From contig CACNWB010000007.1 in the NCBI GenBank assembly GCA_902624095.1, positions 1 through 64,000 of the forward strand: a stretch of 64,000 bases of DNA, in the 5' to 3' direction. The DNA is from an uncultured PS1 clade bacterium (GTDB lineage: Bacteria > Pseudomonadota > Alphaproteobacteria > RS24). The position numbers and the translations under genes were made by a program. The notes under the pieces were generated by a model, which worked only from the letters and a program-made list of their open reading frames with translations, did not search any database and was not told where the DNA came from. Positions 42,058-52,804 of the stretch are shown in pieces. Every line of letters begins with the position of its first letter. Position 1 is the stretch's first letter.

Positions 42058-42615
42058 TCAAGTGTCATCATTACCGACACTCGCTTTGTGAAAATCCGCC
42101 AACACGGAAAAAGGCGAATCCGCTTTTTCGACACCAGCTGCAGCGGCATCGAAAGCAGCTCCTTCTTTGCGCGGATATGCCGGAATTTCCATCGCAAAAA
42201 CCTGAATTGCCAATTCGCCAATATTTGCCGCACCGTCCTGCAAAGCTTCCGGCAAATCCGTCTCAAAATCATCATCGGGAATGACGAATTTGGCGACCAT
42301 GTTTTCGGGTTGAAACTCGGCAGAAAAACTCTGGGAAATATCTGTCCATACGGGCTCAAGCGTGACACCACAGATTTGTTCGACACGGCCCTGCACCTTA
42401 CCGGTGACATGCAGGCACTTTTTGTCCAAAGGCATAAGGAGCGCGTCGACTTTCAGCGCTTCAAGATTTTTGACTGCGAACCTCTGGGTCAGGGTCGCGC
42501 GCATTTCCTCCGGCAGTTCAAACGAGGCATCACGGCCTGTTGGCGGCACATCTTCGACGCGGATGACATAATCAAGCGTCAAGTCATCGCGCAAACTCAA
42601 TTCACTGTCATCCAT
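42058..42615 (-). CDS. DUF177 (YceD) family protein
   Basis: A 185-residue YceD-family protein. The region VTGKVQGRVEQICGVTLEPVWTDISQSF matches the family core (a 'V.QtCvvTLEPv' motif), followed by the acidic stretch ending with 'DIGELAIQ'-like NIGELAIQVFAMEIPAYPRKEGA. YceD is linked to 23S rRNA metabolism in other bacteria and usually sits before rpmF-plsX. Here rpmF is not between them. Its start overlaps the bc1-chaperone stop by eight bases. Confidence 0.85.
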   Translation of the reverse strand: MDDSELSLRDDLTLDYVIRVEDVPPTGRDASFELPEEMRATLTQRFAVKNLEALKVDALLMPLDKKCLHVTGKVQGRVEQICGVTLEPVWTDISQSFSAEFQPENMVAKFVIPDDDFETDLPEALQDGAANIGELAIQVFAMEIPAYPRKEGAAFDAAAAGVEKADSPFSVLADFHKASVGNDDT

Positions 42616-43192
42616 GTGCTACCCTCGGGATTGGTGCCGCTTCAAAGCCCAAACCAGATAAAATTTCGTCAAGCGTCACGTCCGCCAGATGCGTCTCAAG
42701 GCCCAGAACATAAGAAGCCAGCGCAGTCAACACCATTTCGTGCTGAGCCGATAAAGCGGCATCGGGATAAAGATTGCGCGACAGAATATCATAGATGCCG
42801 CTTGCCATATCCTCTCTATTTGTGTCGGGAAGAGCGTCGAGCACTTCGTCATATGCCGAGGCGCGACCATAGAAAGCCTCAACCATTTTCTGCACCTTTT
42901 TGCCGACACCCATATCGCCGACCCCGGCTTCTCGCATGGCCTGATCCATGTCCTTGAAAAACAGGTCAAAAAGATCCTGCCCGATATCCGAACGCCCCAT
43001 GCCCAGCGCCCGTAAGCGGCGCAATACCAGATGCACGTGCAACGCCATCATGTCAAAACGCCCGTCAAAATTATCCGGTGCGCCGCCAGTCGCATAAAGT
43101 TCAGGCCGACGCGCCTGTTTGACGATTGACAGATACGCCACATGCACAGAGGTGGTTTTGTCGCGCGGCTTCAAGAAATCCAGCAAGCCCAT
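42608..43192 (-). CDS. Ubiquinol-cytochrome c chaperone (Cbp3/UQCC1-like)
   Basis: A 194-residue helical protein of the Cbp3 family. It has LHVHLVLRRLRALG near residue 50 and DLFDLFFKDMDQAMREAGVGDMGVGKKVQKM, the family core. It assists assembly of cytochrome bc1. The start at 43192 (MGLLDFL) has AGGAG nine bases upstream. The pair with DUF177 is conserved in Alphaproteobacteria. Confidence 0.88.
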   Translation of the reverse strand: MGLLDFLKPRDKTTSVHVAYLSIVKQARRPELYATGGAPDNFDGRFDMMALHVHLVLRRLRALGMGRSDIGQDLFDLFFKDMDQAMREAGVGDMGVGKKVQKMVEAFYGRASAYDEVLDALPDTNREDMASGIYDILSRNLYPDAALSAQHEMVLTALASYVLGLETHLADVTLDEILSGLGFEAAPIPRVAHG

Positions 43193-43287
43193 TAGGTTTG
43201 TCTCCTGCACGGATATAAGATTTAAGTTGCAACACCATATACGATTGTTTAGGTCATTTATACGGTTTCGCGGCTAAGAGAGTTAAA

Positions 43288-43782
43288 ATGAAGCAGGCAA
43301 TAAGCATTTCACTCCCGTATGAAAAAGGAAAAAATTGGTTTTGCGGTGCGGCGACGGGCATGGCTATTGCGTGTCTTGTGGCGTGTGCGCCAGTTATCGA
43401 CAATCGCGGTTATGTCTTTGACGAAAGTTTACTGCCGCAGCTTAAAGTGGGCACCACCAGCCAGACCGACATCATAACCCTAATGGGCTCGCCATCAACC
43501 GCATCGACGCTAAACGGTGGCGCTTATTATTATATTAGCAGCAAATTCATTACCGAGGCCTATCGCGCACCGCGCGAAACAGAGCGCCGCGTGCTTGCGA
43601 TCTTTTTCGACGGGGACAAAAAAGTCCGCGACCTTGGCTTTTATACGCTTGAGGACGGCAATATTGTGACCCTTGTCGGGCGCACCACCGAAACGCAAGG
43701 GCGCGAGTTGTCATTCCTGCAGCAAATCCTTGGAAATCTGGGCCGGGTTGAATCCGGTGAAGATGGCCCCGTCGGCTACTAA
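43288..43782 (+). CDS. bamE: Outer membrane assembly lipoprotein BamE
   Basis: A 164-residue SmpA/OmlA-family lipoprotein. An unusually long N-terminal leader (about 34 residues) ends in the lipobox LVAC. The mature part has LPQLKVGTTSQTDIITLMGSPSTAS and YYYISSKF, the BamE fold. It supports the BAM complex that inserts outer membrane proteins. It is divergent from the Cbp3/DUF177 operon. Confidence 0.88.
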   Translation: MKQAISISLPYEKGKNWFCGAATGMAIACLVACAPVIDNRGYVFDESLLPQLKVGTTSQTDIITLMGSPSTASTLNGGAYYYISSKFITEAYRAPRETERRVLAIFFDGDKKVRDLGFYTLEDGNIVTLVGRTTETQGRELSFLQQILGNLGRVESGEDGPVGY

Positions 43783-43802
43783 GTTCAAAATACAGGCGCA
43801 AA

Positions 43803-43840
43803 AAAACCTCCGACGGATTACTCTGCCGGAGGTTTTATCA
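43803..43840. terminator. Bidirectional terminator between bamE and hppA
   Basis: AAAACCTCCG and CGGAGGTTTT form a 10-bp stem around a loop of about 14 nt, with A/T runs on both sides. It lies between the convergent stops of bamE and hppA. Confidence 0.85.
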
Positions 43841-43851
43841 CTTGCTACGCC

Positions 43852-45963
43852 TTAATGAGCCAGAACAGCCAGCATCAAAAGCGCAACAATATTTGTAATT
43901 TTAATCATAGGATTGACCGCCGGGCCGGCAGTATCCTTATAGGGATCGCCGACAGTATCGCCGGTAACGGCGGCTTTATGGGCCTCCGAGCCCTTGCCAC
44001 CATGATTGCCATCTTCAATATATTTTTTGGCATTGTCCCATGCCCCGCCGCCAGCTGTCATTGACAGCGCAACAAAAAGGCCCGTGACGATGACACCAAG
44101 CAACATGGCGCCCAGCGAAGAAAACGCCGCCGAACGACCGGCAATCTGTTCAATGATGAGATAAAGCGCAATTGGCGACAGCACCGGCAGAAGCGACGGA
44201 ACAATCATTTCCTTAATCGCCGAACGCGTCAGAAGATCAACTGCAGCCGAGTAATCCGGCTTTTCTTCACCCTTCATAATACCCGGTTTTTCTCGGAACT
44301 GTCGGCGAACTTCCTCGACAATCGCGCCGCCTGCACGGCCAACTGCCATCATGCCCATGGCACCGAATAAGTAGGGCAGCAAACCGCCAATGAACAGGCC
44401 GGTTACGACGTAAGGGTTGGATAAGGAAAAGTCGGTTGTAACACCAGCGAAATACGGATACTCGGCCGTATTGGAAGTGAAATATTTCAAGTCCTGCGTG
44501 TAGGCAGCAAACAGAACCAGCGCGCCCAAGCCAGCCGAACCGATGGCATAGCCTTTTGTTACGGCTTTAGTGGTGTTGCCTACAGCATCTAACGCATCTG
44601 TTGTGTTACGCACTTCTTCGGGCAATTCGGCCATTTCAGCGATACCGCCTGCATTATCCGTCACTGGGCCAAACGCGTCCAGCGCAACCACCATGCCGGC
44701 CAGCGCCAACATGGTTGAAACTGCAATCGCGATACCGAACAGACCGGCCAGCGAAAAGGTCGAAATTATGCCAATAACAATCACTAGTGCCGGCAGTGCC
44801 GTGGCTTCCATTGAAACCGCCAGCCCTTGGATTACGTTTGTGCCATGGCCAGTTTCTGAGGCGGCGGCAACCGATCTGACCGGACGATAATTCACGCCGG
44901 TATAATATTCGGTGATCCAGATAATGAGACCGGTAATGACCAAGCCGATAAAGCCGCAAAGATAAAGATCGAGGCCGTTAAATACCTGATCTTCAATATT
45001 GCGCTGGGTTTCAAGGCCAATAACGGCGTCGGTAACAAAATATAGCGCAATGAGCGACAAGACGGCGGAAGCGATAAAGCCTTTGTACAAGGCACCCATG
45101 ATTGAATTACTGCTGCCCAGACGGACAAAAAACGTACCGATGATCGAGGTAACAATGCAGGTCGCACCAATAGCGAGCGGATACATCATCATAACTAGTG
45201 TATCGGCAGTGAAGAAAATGGAACTCAACACCATCGTTGCAACAATGGTCACGGCATAGGTCTCAAAGAGGTCAGCGGCCATGCCTGCACAGTCACCTAC
45301 ATTATCGCCTACATTATCAGCGATCGTGGCCGGATTGCGCGGGTCGTCTTCGGGGATGCCGGCCTCAACTTTACCAACCAAATCACCGCCAACATCGGCG
45401 CCTTTGGTGAAAATACCGCCGCCCAGACGGGCAAAAATCGAGATGAGCGAGGCACCAAACCCAAGTGCCACCAGCGCGTCAATGACCTGACGGCTATCAG
45501 GGTCAAGGTTAAACCCGTCGACCAGAATGGAGAAATAGACCGCGACGGACAACAGCGCCAGCCCTGCAACCAGCATGCCGGTTACAGCACCTGATTTGAA
45601 GGCCATGGAGAGACCCGCCGCGAGGCTGGTGCTGGCAGCCTGGGTGGTGCGGACATTGGCACGCACCGAAACCAGCATGCCAACATAACCAGCCAGACCC
45701 GATAGCGTGGCACCGATTATGAAACCGAGCGCGACTTTTAGCCCGAGAAAATATGCCACCAGTGCTGCAATTGCGACGCCGACAATAGCGATGGTCCGAT
45801 ATTGGCGGCTCAGATATGCGCTGGCGCCTTCCTGAATGGCCGCGGCAATTTCTTGCATTTTTTCATTGCCGGCATCGGCTGCCAAAATGCTGCGTACTGC
45901 CCAAATACCATAAACAATGGCCAAAACGCCAGACGCGATGATAAGCCACATAAAAGTGCCCAT
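43852..45963 (-). CDS. hppA: Membrane H+-translocating pyrophosphatase
   Basis: A 703-residue polytopic membrane pump. The pyrophosphate site is seen in [45 protein letters not shown], and a further acidic motif [10 protein letters not shown] near the C-terminus. [10 protein letters not shown] carries lysine at the position that makes the enzyme potassium-independent (K+-dependent members have alanine). It splits pyrophosphate and pumps protons, saving energy. It is a single gene, convergent with bamE. Confidence 0.96.
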   Translation of the reverse strand: MGTFMWLIIASGVLAIVYGIWAVRSILAADAGNEKMQEIAAAIQEGASAYLSRQYRTIAIVGVAIAALVAYFLGLKVALGFIIGATLSGLAGYVGMLVSVRANVRTTQAASTSLAAGLSMAFKSGAVTGMLVAGLALLSVAVYFSILVDGFNLDPDSRQVIDALVALGFGASLISIFARLGGGIFTKGADVGGDLVGKVEAGIPEDDPRNPATIADNVGDNVGDCAGMAADLFETYAVTIVATMVLSSIFFTADTLVMMMYPLAIGATCIVTSIIGTFFVRLGSSNSIMGALYKGFIASAVLSLIALYFVTDAVIGLETQRNIEDQVFNGLDLYLCGFIGLVITGLIIWITEYYTGVNYRPVRSVAAASETGHGTNVIQGLAVSMEATALPALVIVIGIISTFSLAGLFGIAIAVSTMLALAGMVVALDAFGPVTDNAGGIAEMAELPEEVRNTTDALDAVGNTTKAVTKGYAIGSAGLGALVLFAAYTQDLKYFTSNTAEYPYFAGVTTDFSLSNPYVVTGLFIGGLLPYLFGAMGMMAVGRAGGAIVEEVRRQFREKPGIMKGEEKPDYSAAVDLLTRSAIKEMIVPSLLPVLSPIALYLIIEQIAGRSAAFSSLGAMLLGVIVTGLFVALSMTAGGGAWDNAKKYIEDGNHGGKGSEAHKAAVTGDTVGDPYKDTAGPAVNPMIKITNIVALLMLAVLAH

Positions 45964-46102
45964 TTGATCTACCTCATTGTTGGCGAGGAACTACAGACGC
46001 ATGATGCGCCACTCCCCCTGATTAAAGTGACGAGAAAGTGCCTGAAATTTGGCTTAAAAGCAACAAAAAGTCATTTTCCAGACCGCTTTCGGCAAAAACT
46101 TT

Positions 46103-47062
46103 TTACAAATGCGTATATCCGCGGTTTTCAATACCGATTTCTGTGCCTTTGGCGTCCATAAACCGCGCTACGTAGCGTTTCTCCGGGCTTTGCGAGACAG
46201 CGCCGATTCTTGTTAGCGCGACATTTGTGATGCGACTAATATCTCTGAGTTTGTGTTCGTTCTCAGCGTTAACGGTAAAGGCCAGTTGATAATCATCCCC
46301 GGCGGTCAAAAGAATGCCGAGTTGACCTGGGTCTTGGGCATACGCCACCCCCGCCGCGGAAAGCGGCACGGCCATCGCCTCAACCTCCATGGCAATTTGG
46401 GAGGCACGGCAAATATGGTCGAGGTCCGCCGCCAACCCGTCAGAAATATCAATACATGCCGAGGCGACACCGGCCAGAGCTTGGCCCAGAGCCAGTTGCG
46501 GAACGGGAGCCTCAAAGGCCGAAACCCCCTCGCCGTAGGTCGCATTGCCATAAGCCTGCAAGCCCAAAAACCCATCGCCAATCGTACCCGAGACATAAAC
46601 CGCATCGCCGGCCTGCGCGCCCGACCTGCTTAAAAGATCCGATCTTCGGCCAAAACCATGCACGCAAACAGATATGAAAGGCGTGGCCGCACGCACAGTA
46701 TCTCCGCCCCACAAATCGACTTTATAGGTACTTAGGTCAGCCTTAAACGCTTCAACAAACCGAGTGAAAAACGTATCTTCCCAATCGGGGCCGATACCCC
46801 ATGTCAGCAGACAGCCAGTTGGTGTCGCGCCCATAGCGGCTAAATCGGATAGTGCGCTTCCAAGCGCGCGGCGAGCCACAATATCACCGGTCGCGTCACA
46901 TGGAAAGTGCACGCCCGACACCAGCGCGTCGGTCGATACCACGCCGTGAAATCCCTCCGGAACGTCAAAAACGGCAGCGTCATCGGCCAAACCGCGCGCG
47001 GCATCATTTGCGGCAAGCGGTGTCAGATAGCGCGAAATCAGGTCAAATTCGTCTGTGCCCAT
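46103..47062 (-). CDS. thiL: Thiamine-monophosphate kinase
   Basis: A 319-residue ATP-dependent kinase forming thiamine diphosphate. It has DDAAVFDVPEG, STDALVSGVHF, LWGGDTVRA and DISDGLAADL, the family's metal- and ATP-binding motifs. The start at 47062 (MGTDEFDLISRYL) fits the family; the ORF track extends it through nusB. It ends the riboflavin-nusB operon, ten bases after nusB. Confidence 0.94.
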   Translation of the reverse strand: MGTDEFDLISRYLTPLAANDAARGLADDAAVFDVPEGFHGVVSTDALVSGVHFPCDATGDIVARRALGSALSDLAAMGATPTGCLLTWGIGPDWEDTFFTRFVEAFKADLSTYKVDLWGGDTVRAATPFISVCVHGFGRRSDLLSRSGAQAGDAVYVSGTIGDGFLGLQAYGNATYGEGVSAFEAPVPQLALGQALAGVASACIDISDGLAADLDHICRASQIAMEVEAMAVPLSAAGVAYAQDPGQLGILLTAGDDYQLAFTVNAENEHKLRDISRITNVALTRIGAVSQSPEKRYVARFMDAKGTEIGIENRGYTHL

Positions 47063-47072
47063 GGAAAGCCCA

Positions 47073-47591
47073 TCACTCCGGCGATGGGGTGCCGGACAAA
47101 TTTGCGTCAGATAATACGCCCTGCCCGACACGGTCGAGCAAAGCATTTGCCATGCCGCCTTCGGGCCCGTCAAAAAACGCATGCGCTATATCGGTATATT
47201 GCGAAACAAGCACCCCCATCGGTGCTTCGCCGCCATAGGCAAGCTCAAAAACCCCGCAGCGCAAAATAGCGCGCAATGTACTGTCGAGCCGCGCCAAATG
47301 CCAGTTTTCACTCAGGCAATCGTCAATCTTGCGGTCAATGGGTGTCTGATTTTCAACGACGCCTCGCAATATTTTTTCAAAATACACCGCGTCACTCTCT
47401 GGCATATCTACACCATCTATCGACACATTCAAACGATGCGCAACAAATTCGCGGATGATGTTTTCCAACGGCGTTCTGGCAATGTCCATCTGGTACAGCG
47501 CCTGAACCGCAAGCAACCGAGCTGCCGCGCGAGCATCACGGTTACTTCCCAGTTTTGTGTTTGACACCAAATCTGCCACTAAATTTGCCAT
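47073..47591 (-). CDS. nusB: Transcription antitermination factor NusB
   Basis: A 172-residue helical RNA-binding protein. It starts its conserved core at [15 protein letters not shown] and ends with [28 protein letters not shown]. It acts with S10 in rRNA antitermination. It overlaps ribH by 13 bases, as common in Alphaproteobacteria. Confidence 0.95.
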   Translation of the reverse strand: MANLVADLVSNTKLGSNRDARAAARLLAVQALYQMDIARTPLENIIREFVAHRLNVSIDGVDMPESDAVYFEKILRGVVENQTPIDRKIDDCLSENWHLARLDSTLRAILRCGVFELAYGGEAPMGVLVSQYTDIAHAFFDGPEGGMANALLDRVGQGVLSDANLSGTPSPE

Positions 47592-48007
47592 TCGTCGCGC
47601 AAGCCCAGAAGCGCCAGTGCCGCTTTTGCTGCGCCGCCACCTTTGTCTTTATCCGACCGGTTGCAGCGCGCCCAGGCCTGTTGTTCATTTTCGACCGTCT
47701 GGATGCCATTGCCAATCGCGAGACCGTCCCGCACGCCCAAGTCCATCAGCCCGCGCGCACTTTCCCCGCACACAATATCATAATGAGTTGTCTCGCCGCG
47801 GATCACCACACCCAACGCGACATAGCCGTCATATTTGCCGGTCTGGGCCGCGTATGCGATGGCGACGGGAATTTCCAAAACGCCAGGCACTTGCACGCGC
47901 TCATATTGGCAGCCCGCCTCTTCGAGCACGTGAATGGCGCCTTCCACCAAAGCGTCGGCCAGCGCGTTATAAAACCGCGCTTCGGCAATCAATATGCTTT
48001 TGTTCAT
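47579..48007 (-). CDS. ribH: 6,7-dimethyl-8-ribityllumazine synthase
   Basis: A 142-residue lumazine synthase. [32 protein letters not shown] and [18 protein letters not shown] are the substrate-binding regions. It condenses the ribB product with the pyrimidine to make lumazine. It lies five bases after ribB. Confidence 0.96.
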   Translation of the reverse strand: MNKSILIAEARFYNALADALVEGAIHVLEEAGCQYERVQVPGVLEIPVAIAYAAQTGKYDGYVALGVVIRGETTHYDIVCGESARGLMDLGVRDGLAIGNGIQTVENEQQAWARCNRSDKDKGGGAAKAALALLGLRDEWQI

Positions 48008-48012
48008 CGATT

Positions 48013-49122
48013 TCAGTCTCCGAATACCGGCCGCTGGCCTGAAATTTTCAGGTCATAACCGTCTAATGCCACCACCGTGCGCGGCGTGTCGGACAACAGC
48101 TCTATCTCGTGCAAACCGAGGTCGAGCACAATTTGTGCGCCCATGCCATAATCGCGCAAACGCGTCGGCATGGATTCGCCACTGTCCTTTGGGTTCAACC
48201 TGTCGGAGAACGGCGTTGGCGAGGTGTTGCGGATTAACACAATAACTCCGCGCCCTTCATCAGCGATGATTTTCAGCGACCGACGCAACGTATTGGCGCG
48301 CGGCATGGCGCTACCCAACACATCGGTAACAATATTTTCGGCGTGAAACCGGGTCAAAACTGGCGAGGCACCTGAAATATCACCCTTCACCAGCGCGATA
48401 TGCTCTTCATTTTCAACCGTATTGCGAAAAATAATGGCCTTGAAATCACCGCCTTCTTCGGTTTCAAAAGCGGTTTCGTGAACGCGCTCAACCAACGTGT
48501 CCTTCCGACGGCGATAGGCAATCAAATCAGCGATGGTGCCCAGTTTCAGCCCGTGCAATTGGGCAAATTGCACTAAATCCGGCAACCGCGCCATGGTGCC
48601 GTCGTCATTCATAATTTCACAAATCACGCCGGACGGGTAGAGCCCCGCGAGGCGAGCAATATCAACTGCGGCCTCGGTATGACCGGCGCGCATCAAAACG
48701 CCGCCTTCGCGCGCAACCAACGGAAACACATGGCCCGGCGAAACGATGTCCGTTGCACCCTTGGTTGGGTCAATTGCCACAGATATGGTGTGCGACCTGT
48801 CATGAGCAGAGATGCCGGTGGTGATGCCCTCGCGCGCCTCAATGGAAACGGTGAAAGCAGTCTGGTGACGCGAGCGGTTCGTTTGCGACATTAACTCAAG
48901 CCCCAGCTGGTCCGAGCGGTCTTGCGGCATTGCCATACAAATCAGTCCGCGTCCAAATTTTGCCATGAAATTAATAGCTTCTGGCGTTGCCATTTGCGAC
49001 GGAATGATAAGATCGCCTTCATTTTCGCGATCTTCAGCGTCAACAAGAACGATCATCTTGCCATTGCGAGCATCTTCAATTATGTCTTCGGTTGGCGACA
49101 AATACTGGCTGTATTCAGACAT
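48013..49122 (-). CDS. ribB: 3,4-dihydroxy-2-butanone 4-phosphate synthase with degenerate GTP cyclohydrolase II-like domain
   Basis: A 369-residue two-domain protein. The N-terminal 205 residues form a complete DHBP synthase ([49 protein letters not shown]). The C-terminal part resembles GTP cyclohydrolase II but lacks the zinc cysteines (no C-x2-x..GD-x-C set) and the usual catalytic RGG region, so it is unlikely to open GTP. This matches the alphaproteobacterial RibBX type. A true GTP cyclohydrolase II must be encoded elsewhere. It overlaps ribE by eight bases. Confidence 0.92.
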   Translation of the reverse strand: MSEYSQYLSPTEDIIEDARNGKMIVLVDAEDRENEGDLIIPSQMATPEAINFMAKFGRGLICMAMPQDRSDQLGLELMSQTNRSRHQTAFTVSIEAREGITTGISAHDRSHTISVAIDPTKGATDIVSPGHVFPLVAREGGVLMRAGHTEAAVDIARLAGLYPSGVICEIMNDDGTMARLPDLVQFAQLHGLKLGTIADLIAYRRRKDTLVERVHETAFETEEGGDFKAIIFRNTVENEEHIALVKGDISGASPVLTRFHAENIVTDVLGSAMPRANTLRRSLKIIADEGRGVIVLIRNTSPTPFSDRLNPKDSGESMPTRLRDYGMGAQIVLDLGLHEIELLSDTPRTVVALDGYDLKISGQRPVFGD

Positions 49123-49729
49123 TTGCGTCTCCTTCGGTATCTTTCAGGCGCGCAACGTAGCGCGCCAGCACATCAATTTCCAGATTGACCCGGTCGCCCA
49201 CCCGCGCCACGCCCCAGCTTGTCACGCTTTGGGTATGCGAAATCAGATTTACGCCAAACGTGTCGCCCTCCACTTCATTTACCGTGAGCGATGTGCCATC
49301 AAGCGTGATCGAACCCTTTGGCGCAACAAAGCGCATTATGTCTTTCGGCGCGCGAAAGGTGAAGCGCTGGCTGTCGCCTTCGGGTCGAATGCTGATGATC
49401 TCCGCCAACGCATCAACATGACCAGACACTATATGCCCGCCCAGCTCGTCGCCCAGTTTTAGCGCTCGTTCTAGATTGAGCCTGCGTCCTACCTGCCAAT
49501 CGCCAGCCGTGGTGACATCCAGCGTTTCTTTTGAGGCCTCAACCGCAAACCAATGTGTGTCATCTCGTGTGCCTTTTTCGATAACGGTAAGACACACCCC
49601 CGAACACGCAATAGACGCACCTATATCAATGCTGTCAGGCTCATATACGGTTTCAATCTCAAAGCGTGTATCTCCACTTCCCGAAGCCGACGCCACGCTT
49701 CCAACATCCGAGACTATGCCTGTAAACAC
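49115..49729 (-). CDS. ribE: Riboflavin synthase
   Basis: A 204-residue riboflavin synthase alpha chain made of two similar lumazine-binding barrels. It starts MFTGIVSDVG, with IGASIACSGVCLTVIE in repeat one and GSITLDGTSLTVNEVEGDTF in repeat two. It dismutates lumazine into riboflavin. It lies three bases after ribD. Confidence 0.96.
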   Translation of the reverse strand: MFTGIVSDVGSVASASGSGDTRFEIETVYEPDSIDIGASIACSGVCLTVIEKGTRDDTHWFAVEASKETLDVTTAGDWQVGRRLNLERALKLGDELGGHIVSGHVDALAEIISIRPEGDSQRFTFRAPKDIMRFVAPKGSITLDGTSLTVNEVEGDTFGVNLISHTQSVTSWGVARVGDRVNLEIDVLARYVARLKDTEGDANV

Positions 49730-49732
49730 TTG

Positions 49733-50887
49733 TTATCCTTCTCTCATCTTTGCCCACATTTGTATTTTAGCCTTGCGTCGCCATAGACTGAAGCGGTCAG
49801 TATCAAAAACCTTACGATCCAAGCAATCGAAATAGCGGTTCAGTTCGGTCGAGGCCAGCCCTATTCGTGATATATCACTTTCGCCGCTCATAACGATTTC
49901 TTGGGGCGCTTCAAACAAGGCAATGTCGTCAACGCATCCCTCTTCCAAAAACGCGGCAGCTAGTCGTGGGCCGCATTCGAGCAACACGCGGTTGATGCCG
50001 CGCGCTGCCAGATTTTCCAACACGGCCTGCGGGCGCAAATTGTCAAAAGTGCACAGCTCGGCTTGACGGGCATCGGCGTCTGCGGCTTCACTCTCACACG
50101 CCAACACAACGGTGTGTGTTTCCGCGCGCTGTGCCAGCTTGGAGGCGACCGGGAAATAGCCACTTCGGCTCATCACTACCGGCAGGGGAGAGGAACCTGT
50201 CAATCCGGGTAAGCGGCAATCAAGGCTTGGGTCGTCGGTTTCAAACGTGCCGCGTCCGGTCACAATTGCATCATGCGTAGCGCGCAACATGTGGCCAATA
50301 TTGCGCGATAATGCCCCCGTAATCCAAGGAGGCTCACCGTTTGGGGTGCGCATAAAGCCATTTTTGCTCACGGCAAGCTTAAGGGTAACATGCGGTAGCC
50401 CACCACTGACGCGTGACAAAAAACCGGCGTTAATCCCATAGGCCTCATCTCGCATCAGCCCTTCGTGGACCTGGATGCCGGCTTGACGCAATTTTTCAGC
50501 ACCACTCCCTGCCACACGCGGGTCGGGGTCGAGAAGTGCAAAGAAAACGGATTTTAACTCCGCCGTCACCAATGCATCGGCGCAAGGAGCTGTTTTGCCT
50601 GTATGCGAACATGGTTCTAGTGTGACATATGCCGTGCCGCCGCGCGCCGCGCTGCCAGCCTCTTTGAGCGCTTCCGTTTCGGCATGCGGGTGGCCGCCGC
50701 TTTGTGTCCATCCTGAGCCCACAACCGCGCCATCGGCACTGACGATAACGCAGCCGACCGCTGGGTTAGGGCCGGTTGCCCCCTGCCCGCGCATGCCCAA
50801 GCGCAAAGCCTGTTCCATGAAATGACGGTGTTTCACTCCGGCATCACGGGAAGCCGTATCACTTGTTTTGGTGCCGCTTTCTCGCAT
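49733..50887 (-). CDS. ribD: Riboflavin biosynthesis deaminase/reductase RibD
   Basis: A 384-residue bifunctional enzyme. The N-terminal deaminase has the zinc motifs GGHPHAETEAL and TLEPCSHTGKTAPC. The C-terminal reductase domain includes DAIVTGRGTFETDDPSLDCRLPG and RGINRVLLECGPRLAAAFL. It performs two successive steps of riboflavin synthesis. It follows nrdR by 21 bases. The N-terminal 20 residues are poorly conserved, so a later ATG (FMEQALRLG) is possible. Confidence 0.94.
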   Translation of the reverse strand: MRESGTKTSDTASRDAGVKHRHFMEQALRLGMRGQGATGPNPAVGCVIVSADGAVVGSGWTQSGGHPHAETEALKEAGSAARGGTAYVTLEPCSHTGKTAPCADALVTAELKSVFFALLDPDPRVAGSGAEKLRQAGIQVHEGLMRDEAYGINAGFLSRVSGGLPHVTLKLAVSKNGFMRTPNGEPPWITGALSRNIGHMLRATHDAIVTGRGTFETDDPSLDCRLPGLTGSSPLPVVMSRSGYFPVASKLAQRAETHTVVLACESEAADADARQAELCTFDNLRPQAVLENLAARGINRVLLECGPRLAAAFLEEGCVDDIALFEAPQEIVMSGESDISRIGLASTELNRYFDCLDRKVFDTDRFSLWRRKAKIQMWAKMREG

Positions 50888-50908
50888 AACGCCCCATATT
50901 TGGGAGAG

Positions 50909-51376
50909 TTATAACTCGCCATCCGACTGGATCGACATTTCCCCCAGAAACTCTTCAAAGTCCTTAGCTTCACGAAAGTTCCGATACACTGAGGCAAACC
51001 GAACATAGCCCACCTGATCCAGCGCATATAGACCTTCCATCACCAATTCGCCGACTAGCTTGGCCGGAACTTCACTCTCGCCCAAATTCTCAAGACGACG
51101 CACAATTCCGCTTACCATACGCTCAATTCGCTCTGGCTCAACGGGTCGTTTTCGCAGAGCGACTTGCACAGATCGCATGAGCTTGTCGCGGTCAAACGGA
51201 ACTTTTCGACCGGTATTTTTGATGATTGTCAATTCGCGCAGTTGAATACGCTCAAAGGTCGTAAAGCGCCCACCGCAGTCGGGACAGACCCGACGGCGTC
51301 TAATAACAACGTTGTCTTCCGTCGGCCGACTGTCCTTAACTTGCGTGTCGGCATTCATGCAATAAGGACAACGCAT
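50909..51376 (-). CDS. nrdR: Transcriptional repressor NrdR
   Basis: A 155-residue repressor of ribonucleotide reductase genes. The zinc ribbon is formed by CPYC and CPDCG, followed by [19 protein letters not shown]. The ATP-cone covers residues 49-139 with [15 protein letters not shown]-like [20 protein letters not shown]. It lies ten bases after glyA, the normal alphaproteobacterial position. Confidence 0.96.
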   Translation of the reverse strand: MRCPYCMNADTQVKDSRPTEDNVVIRRRRVCPDCGGRFTTFERIQLRELTIIKNTGRKVPFDRDKLMRSVQVALRKRPVEPERIERMVSGIVRRLENLGESEVPAKLVGELVMEGLYALDQVGYVRFASVYRNFREAKDFEEFLGEMSIQSDGEL

Positions 51377-51385
51377 GAAATCCGC

Positions 51386-52687
51386 CTAGTAAATCGGGAA
51401 CTGCGCACACAGCGCCTTGACCTGATCGCGAACACCGGCCTCGGCTTCGGGCACGGGCTGATTGGCGGCGGCGGCAACCGCTTCCAGAACTTCAGCAATC
51501 AGATCTCCGACACGGCGAAATTCGCCAACGCCAAAACCGCGGGTTGTGCCGGCCGGTGTGCCAAGGCGAATGCCTGATGTTACCATCGGTTTTTCGGGGT
51601 CAAACGGCACGCCGTTTTTATTGCAGGTAATATTGGCGCGCTCCAGAGCATTTTCTGAAATATCACCGGTCAGCCCTTTGGGGCGCAAATCCACCAGAAC
51701 TAGATGGTTTTCGGTACCGCCCGAAACAATATCGAAGCCGTGCCCCTGCAACGTATCGGCAAGCGCTCGGGCATTATTGACCACCTGCTGAATATACAGT
51801 TTGAACTCCGGCTGGAGCGCCTCGGCAAAGGCCACTGCCTTGGCCGCAATCACATGCATTAGCGGGCCACCCTGAATGCCCGGGAAAATGGCCGAATTAA
51901 ATTTTTTGCCCAGCGCTTCGTCATTGCACAAAATCAGCCCGCCACGAGGCCCGCGCAGGGTTTTATGCGTTGTTGTCGTGACCGCATGAGCATATGGCAA
52001 CGGGCTAGGATGTGCGCCACCAGCAACAAGGCCAGAAATATGGGCCATATCAACCAGCAAATAGGCACCAATACTGTCGGCAATTTCGCGGAAACGGGCA
52101 AAATCGATGATGCGCGGATAGGCCGAACCGCCCGCAATGATGAGTTTCGGCTGATGCTTTTTTGCCAAGGCCTCAACCTCGTCAAAATCAATGCGATGGT
52201 CATCGCGGCGCACACCATATTGCACGGCATTGAACCACTTGCCAGACTGGTTGGGAGCCGCACCATGGGTCAGGTGCCCACCTGCGGCGAGGCTCATGCC
52301 CAAGACGGTATCACCGGGCTTGATGAGCGCCTGAAACACCGCTTGATTGGCTTGCGATCCGGAATTAGGCTGCACATTGGCATAGGCGCAATCGTAAAGC
52401 TTACGAACACGCTCGATGGCAAGCTCTTCGGCCACATCGACATGTTCGCATCCGCCATAATAACGCCGACCGGGATAGCCCTCGGCATATTTATTGGTCA
52501 GCACCGAGCCTTGAACCTGCATCACAGCCTTGGAAACAATATTTTCCGAGGCAATCAGCTCAATTTGGTCTTTCTGGCGCGTCAGTTCGCTGTCCAAGAC
52601 GCGGGCAATATCAGGATCGCGTTCGACAATATCGCCACCAAAAAACGGATTTTCTCCGGACATGGGAAGTTCTTTGCTTTGCGACAT
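51386..52687 (-). CDS. glyA: Serine hydroxymethyltransferase
   Basis: A 433-residue PLP enzyme interconverting serine and glycine with tetrahydrofolate. It has [38 protein letters not shown], and the Schiff-base lysine in [14 protein letters not shown]. The start at 52687 is supported by AAGGAAG four bases upstream; the ORF track is 36 codons longer. It heads the glyA-nrdR-rib-nusB-thiL run. No riboswitch is evident in the 117-bp upstream gap. Confidence 0.96.
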   Translation of the reverse strand: MSQSKELPMSGENPFFGGDIVERDPDIARVLDSELTRQKDQIELIASENIVSKAVMQVQGSVLTNKYAEGYPGRRYYGGCEHVDVAEELAIERVRKLYDCAYANVQPNSGSQANQAVFQALIKPGDTVLGMSLAAGGHLTHGAAPNQSGKWFNAVQYGVRRDDHRIDFDEVEALAKKHQPKLIIAGGSAYPRIIDFARFREIADSIGAYLLVDMAHISGLVAGGAHPSPLPYAHAVTTTTHKTLRGPRGGLILCNDEALGKKFNSAIFPGIQGGPLMHVIAAKAVAFAEALQPEFKLYIQQVVNNARALADTLQGHGFDIVSGGTENHLVLVDLRPKGLTGDISENALERANITCNKNGVPFDPEKPMVTSGIRLGTPAGTTRGFGVGEFRRVGDLIAEVLEAVAAAANQPVPEAEAGVRDQVKALCAQFPIY

Positions 52688-52804
52688 GCTGCTTCCTTTC
52701 ACGCGAGCTGTTCTCGCCGATTGTGTACCACAATCACGGGACCTTACCAACAGACACAATTCGCCATGTGGTCGCAGTTTTGAGGATATTAACATAAAGC
52801 GTTA

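Noticed and set aside
48013-49122. Bifunctional RibBA call
   Set aside because: The GTP cyclohydrolase II zinc cysteines are missing from the C-terminal domain.
49100-52804. FMN riboswitch or glycine riboswitch before the rib or glyA genes
   Set aside because: No suitable intergenic space before ribD, ribE or ribB, and no recognisable conserved core before glyA.
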